26,301 nucleotides of DNA, taken from Protostelium mycophagum. Lineage: Eukaryota > Evosea > Variosea > Protosteliida > Protosteliaceae. The stretch lies in contig KV920937.1 of NCBI GenBank assembly GCA_002081555.1, forward strand, positions 8,471 through 34,771, given 5' to 3'. Shown piece by piece: positions 20,090-26,301 of this stretch. The first letter of the stretch is position 1, and every line of letters begins with the position of its first letter. Position numbers and translations under genes: made by a program. The notes under the pieces are model-generated. The model worked only from the letters and a program-made list of their open reading frames with translations. It did not search any database and was not told the DNA's origin.

Positions 20090-21526
20090 ATGGCATCAAA
20101 AGCATCATCAAGAGTTACGGCACAAGCCCACAAAGCCGCCGCTGAACAGGCAAAGAAGCACACAATCGGTACGTTTCTCAGGTCTCTGGCTGTTGGAGCT
20201 CCTCTCGCTTTCTTTGATGTTCGTGATCTGGCAGGTCATTCACAGAAAGACATCAATTCCTACACGAGGCTATGGGTCTTTCAGTACATGTTGACACATG
20301 ATAATTTTAAAGGTGCGATCATGGACTTCTCGATGTCGAGATCTTTCTCATGCTGATGTGAAGACAGGCGGCCAGAAATTGAAACATAAAATTGAGCTCA
20401 TACAGAGACCTGATAAAGACAAACAATACTCGAGTCTAAAAGTGCCTTGGGATCTCACTCTGAAAAGAGATTACCTCGTCATCCCATCAGGTCTCGACCA
20501 AAGATTGAGAGATGAAAAATCAGGTCGGTCCAATCATTCATTTAGAGAATTTTATAGACATTTTACATTTGATTTCAAACCAAGTCTTGCGAAGAAATCT
20601 ATCCAAATACACGATAACATTTTTATTATTTTCATTTCTACTTGTGGCAAAATCACAACTCTATTCTTCTGGTAGTAATATCTTCCCAAATAAAAAACAA
20701 ATAACAGCCAATTTTTGTGTTTGCAAACCACCAAAAACACGCACAAAACACTACTCCTACCTCTATGCGGCAAAGCCGCAAGACAAAAACAAGCCCAATG
20801 TCTCTGACGCCCCACAGAACCTGCACCTCTATCACTCGACCGTTTCTTCTTATCTAGAGAGATGCATCGGATACTTTCCCAAACAGACTTGACATTCAGG
20901 CTGGCCATGGCCTCCGGTCTAGCCTTCTCTGTGTGGCCAAGAGCAAGTCCAAGGGAACAATTATTCGTGCCGTTGAGGCTGGGTGTGACTTTTGTGTTGT
21001 CGTCGATCTACAGGAGGTAGTTTTATTTTATTTTGTTTAAATTGAAGAATTCTGTGCTCAACATAAATTCGAATTTGAAAAATGTGCGGTAGTTACCGTG
21101 GAAATCCACGGTATGATCAAAATCAAAACATCAAAAACATTTCCAAAAATTAGAAAAATAAAACGGGAAAAAATTAAAATGTTGATGAAAGTATTTAATC
21201 GAGTGACAGATATCAAAACCGTCATCTTGACGCTGCCGCCATACAGCACCTGTCCCCAGAGGAACAAAAATTGGTGCCCGCTCTACTTCGAGAAATTGGT
21301 GACGAAGGCAGGATCCCCCTACCGATGGGTGACGGCCCACTCATGAGATATCTCAGGTGAACGATTCAAGATACATCACGATATCTCGATAATGCATGGA
21401 CTCCATTCATATGATGAAAGATCATCTTTGTTGATGTAGTTTAGATGGAAGCCTGCTCCTGAAGAGAGGATAAAACTTATAGAAGAAGTGATCTCAAAGA
21501 ACGAAGACATCAAGAGTGAAAAATAA
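20090..21526 (+). CDS. Unrecognised conserved-looking protein
   Basis: Six exons, 246 aa: 20090-20168, 20235-20312, 20368-20523, 20818-21016, 21210-21356, 21445-21526. The ATG has a good context (TTCAAAATGG). The N-terminus is Ala/Lys/Gln-rich and helical (KAAAEQAKK). The middle is polar (IQRPDKDKQYSSLKVPWD), then come two moderately hydrophobic stretches (LTFRLAMASGLAFSVWP and LFVPLRLGVTFVLSSIY), a segment with LSPEEQKLVPALLREIGDEG, and a Lys/Glu-rich helical tail ending KNEDIKSEK. I do not recognise the family; a peripheral membrane or organelle protein would fit. The first intron (66 nt) has no stop and keeps the frame, so a 268-aa retained form is possible. The 294-nt intron 20524-20817 is long for this window. 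Confidence 0.62.
20766..20780. repeat. Perfect 6-bp GC hairpin in an intron
   Basis: TGCGGC-AAA-GCCGCA lies in intron 4 of the unrecognised gene. It sits in a stretch (about 20720-20800) of CAAACCACCA and ACAAAAC runs that resembles the reverse strand of the 14291-14730 duplication. Confidence 0.5.
21084..21114. repeat. GGTAGTTACCG-family hairpin, copy 4
   Basis: Lies in intron 21017-21209. GCGGTAGTTACCGTG is followed directly by a 9-bp perfect stem, TACCGTGGA-AA-TCCACGGTA. This is the tightest hairpin of the family. Confidence 0.65.
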
Positions 21527-21657
21527 AGCATTAAAAATCCTCTCGTTGCCATCACAACAGACATGTCCGAATATTTTATTGTTGTAGAGAGGATTACGCA
21601 ACCATTTTGCAAGAAAGCGACGCCTTACACTTGCACCTTTTATTGTGTGGACGATAC

Positions 21658-23663
21658 ATGCCACGCAAAGGACCAAACATCTCTGGATTTGATCGTCGTC
21701 CTTCAGATGATTTCGTCATCACTCGGAACTCCGTAATGACTCCCAACTTTTTCAGAAAGTCTCTGAGGCAAGATGAGAACTTTCAGAGGCAGTTGAAGCA
21801 CAACATGGAACGTGAAGATGACAATGATGATGATGATTTTCCACCTATGCCGACCTATCCACCGCCCGCTCCTCCTTCGGACTTCGGGCTGTCGGCTTCA
21901 GCGGTGAGCACCACTGAAAAAATGAGTATTAATGATATCATAGGACTTGGAAACACGTCGCGGTCACAAGGGAAAAGTGAATGGATTAGCAGCTTCCGAA
22001 TCATCCCTCGCCCATGTTAAGGACGCTTGGATCACCAAAGGTGGCGATTCACGTTCTAATCAGACCCCTCCCGCACTTTTACAAAACACATACAACAATG
22101 GCACCTCTCCAACTTCTACTCCTTACAACAAAAACACAACCAGCTCTGACAACTCTCGGACAAAAGCAATAGACAACCTCACCAACACCCTCGCAGACAG
22201 GCTCTCAACGGGGTCCACCATCTTGTCGACAAGAGTGACCACGAGCACGTCGACACCGAATATGTCGACATCTACAACGAGGTATGATAGTTCTCCCAGG
22301 AACCCGTCACAAGCACCACTCCGGCCACACAGAGCTTTTACGCCAACTTCTGATACCATGCCTGCTTTCAACGAAAGGTTTTTTTTATTTTATTTAATTT
22401 GATTTAATTTTTTATTTTATATTTTTTCTCTTTTTTTTATCAAAAAATCGATTTCGTATTTTCTGAGAAATTTCGGACTGTAAAACTTGAAGAACGTAAG
22501 AGTCAAAATGACACTGATGACAGGTCAACGATGAGAGCATCTGTCATGGAGAAGAATGTCTGTTATAGATGTCAGCAACCAATAACTAGAGATCACATCT
22601 CCGCTTTGGGCAAATCTTACCATCCCGTATGTATATTTTTTGTCCTCATGATATGCCTCAGCTGCGTTTTCATATACCGTGATTTTACGGTTCAATAACG
22701 TGATCCATCACGGTAACTACCGTACCGAGGTTACTGTTTTTCAAATCAATTTTCGAAAATCCACAATAATTGTTTTTGGCCAAGAAATTTCTCTGAACTT
22801 TCCAGGAGCATTTCACCTGTTTCAAATGTTTGAAACCTATATCCGGAGAGTTTATAGACAAGGAGGGTCACCCCATGTGCAACACTTGTCATGAAGACGA
22901 GACGAGATGTCTTTACTGCAAAAAATTGATCATATCGTCCTATATGAAAGACGGTTCTGGGAACATGCTGCACCCGGAATGTTACAGTCTGTCAGCCGGC
23001 CGAAAGGTGATTTCAATAATTGGAACAAATTTATTTTGGTTTTGGACTTTGCGCATTTTCTGGTGTTTTTTGTGGTGCATATTTCGCTGGATTTTGGCAA
23101 CGCTGCAGAAAACACAGAACACGTTAGTTACCGTGTCGAACAATGTTTCGTGACGGTAACTACCCTGTTACGAATTTGTCATTCTAAAACACAATATCTT
23201 AACATTAAAGTTTTTCTTCATATGAAAGATTGAAAAATTGTGTCATGTTATTTTGGCGTTCCATTCGAGTGTCCGAAAATATTATTCCTGATCTATTTTT
23301 AGTGTGCAGTTTGTCAACAACAAATTGTTTCTGGAACACTTGTCAGTGCGTTAGGATCGTATTATCATTCACAGTGTTTTAGATGTGGCGGTGAGTGATT
23401 TTTTTCCGAATTTTCGGCATCTACAACGATGACGTTTCTGAAATTTCACAGAATGTTCGAGTCCTCTTGACGTCTCAACGACATTCTATCTTGACCAAGG
23501 GAAGGCATTATGCCATTCTTGCACTACGCGCCAGCCCAAATATAATTTGGCGGGAAACGCCAGTTACAAAACGGCGGAGCATTTTTGGAAGAACAAGACA
23601 GACCAGCAAGAGAGAGACCAAGGTCAATATGGAAGTAGAACTGTCAGCGGCGTGTATCGATAG
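21658..23663 (+). CDS. LIM-domain protein with disordered N-terminus
   Basis: Six exons, 418 aa: 21658-21903, 21971-22377, 22524-22626, 22806-23006, 23303-23390, 23452-23663. Residues 1-217 are low-complexity: an acidic run (EREDDNDDDD), a Pro-rich run (PPMPTYPPPAPP) and a long Ser/Thr/Asn stretch. LIM 1 covers C231-x2-C234 ... H-x2-H-x2-C257-x2-C260 ... C277-x2-C280. A single half-finger follows (C287-x2-C290 ... H308-x2-C311), then a complete LIM at C320-x2-C323 ... H341-x2-C344-x2-C347 ... C369-x2-C372. LIM domains bind proteins at the actin cytoskeleton or in the nucleus. A cytoskeletal adaptor role is likely by analogy only. AATAAA is at 23742. The join at 21904-21970 is uncertain because the intron frame is also open for some distance. 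Confidence 0.82.
22675..22740. repeat. GGTAGTTACCG-family hairpin, copy 5
   Basis: Lies in LIM-gene intron 22627-22805. TACCGTGATTTTACGG is followed by CCATCACGGTAACTACCGTACC. ACCGTGAT pairs with ATCACGGT across about 22 nt. The order of half-sites is inverted relative to copy 4. Confidence 0.6.
23121..23171. repeat. GGTAGTTACCG-family hairpin, copy 6
   Basis: Lies in LIM-gene intron 23007-23302. AGTTACCGT on the left is the exact reverse complement of ACGGTAACT on the right, separated by 18 nt. It is the second copy in this gene. Confidence 0.65.
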
Positions 23664-24042
23664 ATGGTGGGCCATATTCATTTTTATTTCTGTTTTTTGC
23701 AAAAAAATTTATTTTTATCATGAATTGGACATTTACAATCGAATAAAACTTTCAAGTTGAATAAATCAAATGCAAGATGTAAGGATAGCAGAGATGAAGC
23801 CACCCGTCTCAATAATAAAGTCAAACAAAGAGCTGCCGGTTGGTTGTAAAAAGATATTGTAGCCTTTTGGATCTTTTCATTTTATTTCTTTCTACGTTAA
23901 AGACACGGTGATTACCGCAAACAAATACGTGGAAGTCCAGCACAATGGCTGGACGATTACAAATTGGAACGGAAATGTAGTGCAGATGCACTTACGTATG
24001 AATAAAGAAAGGAATTCCGACACATCACATCACACAAACAAG

Positions 24043-25259
24043 ATGGAAGTGATAGGGATCTTAGGGCCAGGTTCAAAATTAGATCCAAAACATAGAGTCG
24101 ATAGAAGAATTCCAGCTCAATTCAGACAAGTCTCTGCAGAATTGGGCATTTTAAATCGTGCTGATGGGTCCTCTCGATTCATTCAAGGTCTGTAAGAAAC
24201 TTCAACATCATATTGTAATCGATTGTATGCGGGTTCTGTGTTAGATCTGCAGAAGTGAAAGTCCTTTTCTCATTCTGGAGATTTCGAATCAAAACGTTGA
24301 AAGTTCTCTGATCGAAAAAGGTAATTCGAGTGTCATTGCCTCTGTATATGGACCTATGGAAGTGAAAGTGAAGAAGAATGAGATCATGGACAGAGCCTAT
24401 TTAGAAGTAAGTTTTTTCATAAAAATTCGCTCATCTTAAAAATCGAGAAAAATAAATTTAACAGGTCACTGTTCTCCCCGTAAATGGAGTCGCAGGTGAG
24501 GTTTAGGTTTGATATTTCACGTTAACTAACGCAAAGAATAGGCGGTAAGGAACGTGAGATGGAGGTTCTCCTCCGCGACGCATTTGAGGGACTGATTTTG
24601 TCATCGCTGCATCCCAGAACATGCATATCAGTAGTCGTTCAAGTCGTACAAGATGCAGGATCTGTACGTACATCTAAATTTAGAATGGTTTTGACAAGTA
24701 CAGTTGCTGTCAGTCAGTGTCAACGCTGTCACTTTGGCGCTTTTGGATGCGGGAATTTCGATGAACTCGCTGTTGGGCTCGGTCACGTGCTCCATGAGGG
24801 GGGGCGTACTTCTAATGGACCCCACTGAAGAGGAAGAGAAGGTGAAATTTCAAGGAGAATTCATTCGGGTTTCGAAAAGTTTTTTATTATTCAAATGGTG
24901 TTTTGTTGTGAAAAGAATTCATTTTATTTCAATCAGAAAATTTAAAAATGGCGCACAGGCAAAAGCAACCGAAATCTACACCAAATTCACATACAAATAT
25001 TCATCGACTTTTCCCGAAATTTTCACCATCATATCTCGGAATATTCCAGTAAATCTCTAAGAATTTGCAGGCGTCAGGAGTCATCTTCGATTTCGGTATT
25101 GGCAATACCTCAGAAGACATGATCTTGTCAAGAACACAAGCGAACGCGATGTTTAGCGAAGAGCAGTATTTCGGAGCGTTACAAGCGTCGACTTCCGGCT
25201 GCGAGAAGATCTTTGCGTTTTTCAGGGAGTGCATCGAGACAAAGCACAGCAATACATGA
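24043..25259 (+). CDS. EXOSC5: Exosome subunit RRP46 (RNase PH-like)
   Basis: Six exons, 234 aa: 24043-24187, 24321-24406, 24465-24495, 24542-24667, 24714-24841, 25071-25259. Family hallmarks in order: LGILNRADGSSRFIQGNSS, ASVYGPMEVKVKKNE, LEVTVLPVNGV, LLRDAFEGLILSSLHPRT, ISVVVQVVQDAGS, LALLDAGISMNSLL and VLLMDPTEEEE. The length nearly equals that of human RRP46. By family it is one of six RNase PH-like subunits forming the inactive ring of the eukaryotic exosome, which threads RNA for 3'-5' decay in nucleus and cytoplasm. I chose the ATG at 24043 (AACAAGATGGAA) for its context and the length match; in-frame ATGs at 23986 and 23998 could add 15-19 residues. The donor at 24668 is chosen to keep the domain in frame. 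Confidence 0.9.
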
Positions 25260-25765
25260 ATTTGCTCTTGTAGAGGTTTTTCACCTCAAAATTCAATTAA
25301 ATACTTTGGAAATTTTTTGTACAAGCATTTTTCTTTTTCGCAGAGAGAAATCTGGTGAATAAAAGGTCATCTTCGGGAGTGCGCGGGATAGATGCATTTC
25401 TGAGAAGTTGCGCATAGTGTCATGTGAACAGCATAAAAAGTGGGCGTTCCTGCTTCACAATATTACCCATAATATATTGTTACAATAATGCGTGATCACG
25501 TGTGTATTTCTCTCCATACAAAAGCAGGACTTCAGAGTAAAGCCTGTCAGTTGTTTTTCCTTCTCTATCTTCTCTCTCAGTCTTTGAGAGAGGGGTGTTG
25601 TAGATGGTATGAACACGTGGCAGAACTTTTAGTAAGGGATCCGAGAGAGGAGAAACAGACAGTGATCGACTGACCCAGGGTCGCGCTCATTCAATCAAGT
25701 TCTCAACATCCATTATACAAGAAGTAAAGTAATAATTACAAACCAAACAAAATGGAAAAAAAACT
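25260..25765. other. 3' flank with weak ORF and a hairpin
   Basis: AATAAA at about 25356 may serve RRP46. An open frame 25488-25673 (+) gives 61 aa with a polar end (WYEHVAELLVRDPREEKQTVID), which may be chance. At about 25571-25591, CTCTCTCA-GTCTT-TGAGAGAG is a perfect 8-bp stem. GTTGTAGAT at 25597-25605 is another copy of the recurring motif. Confidence 0.4.
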
Positions 25766-25945
25766 CTTCATTGACAAAAGACTTGAATTTCTTGATTGCG
25801 CGATCCCCACCTCTCAGCCACGAACTCCAATCTCCTATTGCTCTTGTTGTTCTAAAGTAGCTCCTTCTGCTTGGCAGCTGTTGCTCCTCCAATTCTTAAG
25901 CTGTGAACACTGAATTTTTGTTGCACTCTTGCACTCTTTGCTGCC
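25766..25945 (-). mobile_element. Fossil tyrosine-recombinase fragment
   Basis: On the minus strand the motif HSLRIGGAT (about 25880-25905) is preceded by a Gln/Lys-rich stretch and followed by a segment resembling the ERWGSRN-type end of the catalytic domain. HxLRxGGAT is the active-site signature of eukaryotic tyrosine recombinases carried by Crypton DNA transposons and DIRS-like retroelements. Only the C-terminal part of the enzyme is visible, and the fragment is broken (at least one break). No terminal repeats or other element parts were recognised in the remaining sequence to the window end. Which of the two classes it belongs to cannot be told from this piece. Confidence 0.5.
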
Positions 25946-26301
25946 TTCTCATTATGGTACTATTTGTATTGGTGTTATTCTCTGGCTAAAAATATAGCCC
26001 TATGTATACAACACTTTGCAAAACAGCAAGAAACATGTTAGATGAATGCAACAATACAAAATTTTGGCACATTCACATTGAGTTGTTGCCATGGCAGAAT
26101 TAACCCTTAAACAACTGAGATACGACTGACCAAGGCGCTACTCCAAAACGTTGACTTCGGGTTTAGGGTAGTTTCACTCCACCAAAACCTTGCATTCAAG
26201 GGAATTGTCACAGACACAACAGCCACACTCTTCTGTGACTTTTGATATCTTTTATTATAGGGGACAAATCACATGACCCCATGGTCATAGACAACACTCA
26301 T
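25946..26301. other. Right-end flank, nothing recognised
   Basis: No open frame, repeat or RNA gene that I can support. It may be flanking or eroded sequence belonging to the neighbouring recombinase fossil. The window ends here. Confidence 0.35.

Noticed and set aside
19911-20294. 127-codon plus-strand frame across the divergent promoter
   Set aside because: It overlaps the carboxylase presequence exon on the other strand. The ATG at 20090 in another frame gives a better spliced product.
24241-24320. Possible extra exon in RRP46 (open frame through the first intron)
   Set aside because: Direct joining gives FIQGNSSVIASVYGP, which matches the family without an insert.
1-26301. CRISPR arrays, tRNA or rRNA genes, bacterial operon signals
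   Set aside because: None found by eye. The spliced gene structure is eukaryotic.

Overview
Eukaryotic nuclear DNA, very gene-dense, with many short (mostly 36-75 nt) GT-AG introns and intergenic spacers often of only 100-400 nt. The gene set (plant-style LRR ectodomain joined to a tyrosine-kinase-like domain, F-box/ankyrin protein, Zn2Cys6-PAS regulator, LIM protein with long disordered N-terminus) suggests a free-living amoebozoan, possibly a protosteloid amoeba. That placement is an inference from style, not a proven identification. All exon models were built by eye from splice sites, reading frame and family similarity. Each complete model closes in frame.

Layout, left to right. 175-775 (+): small four-helix membrane protein of unknown family. 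1269-7435 (+): 34-exon LRR receptor kinase of 1470 aa. 7604-9418 (+): F-box-like/ankyrin-repeat protein. 9811-12725 (+): compact eIF4G with an eIF4E-binding motif, MIF4G and MA3-like region. 12726-14290: poorly coding stretch with a 100-N assembly gap and the 3' end of an unidentified gene. 14291-14730: tandem duplication. 14702-15857 (-): Zn2Cys6-PAS transcription factor. 16156-19989 (-): complete mitochondrial methylcrotonoyl-CoA carboxylase alpha subunit (leucine breakdown), 19 exons. 20090-21526 (+): unrecognised 246-aa protein sharing a 100-bp divergent promoter region with the carboxylase. 21658-23663 (+): LIM-domain protein. 24043-25259 (+): exosome subunit RRP46. The right end holds a decayed tyrosine-recombinase fossil.

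The genes are ordinary, mutually unrelated housekeeping and signalling genes, and I see no operon-like system. The most unusual signal is in the non-coding DNA. Three short motif families recur in introns and spacers: GTTGTAGAT/ATCTACAAC (about 20 copies), a hairpin-forming GGTAGTTACCG family (6 copies), and a TTTCCCGCCAAA-type motif. TGACGTCA-, CACGTG- and TGACA/TGTCA-type palindromes are also common in introns.
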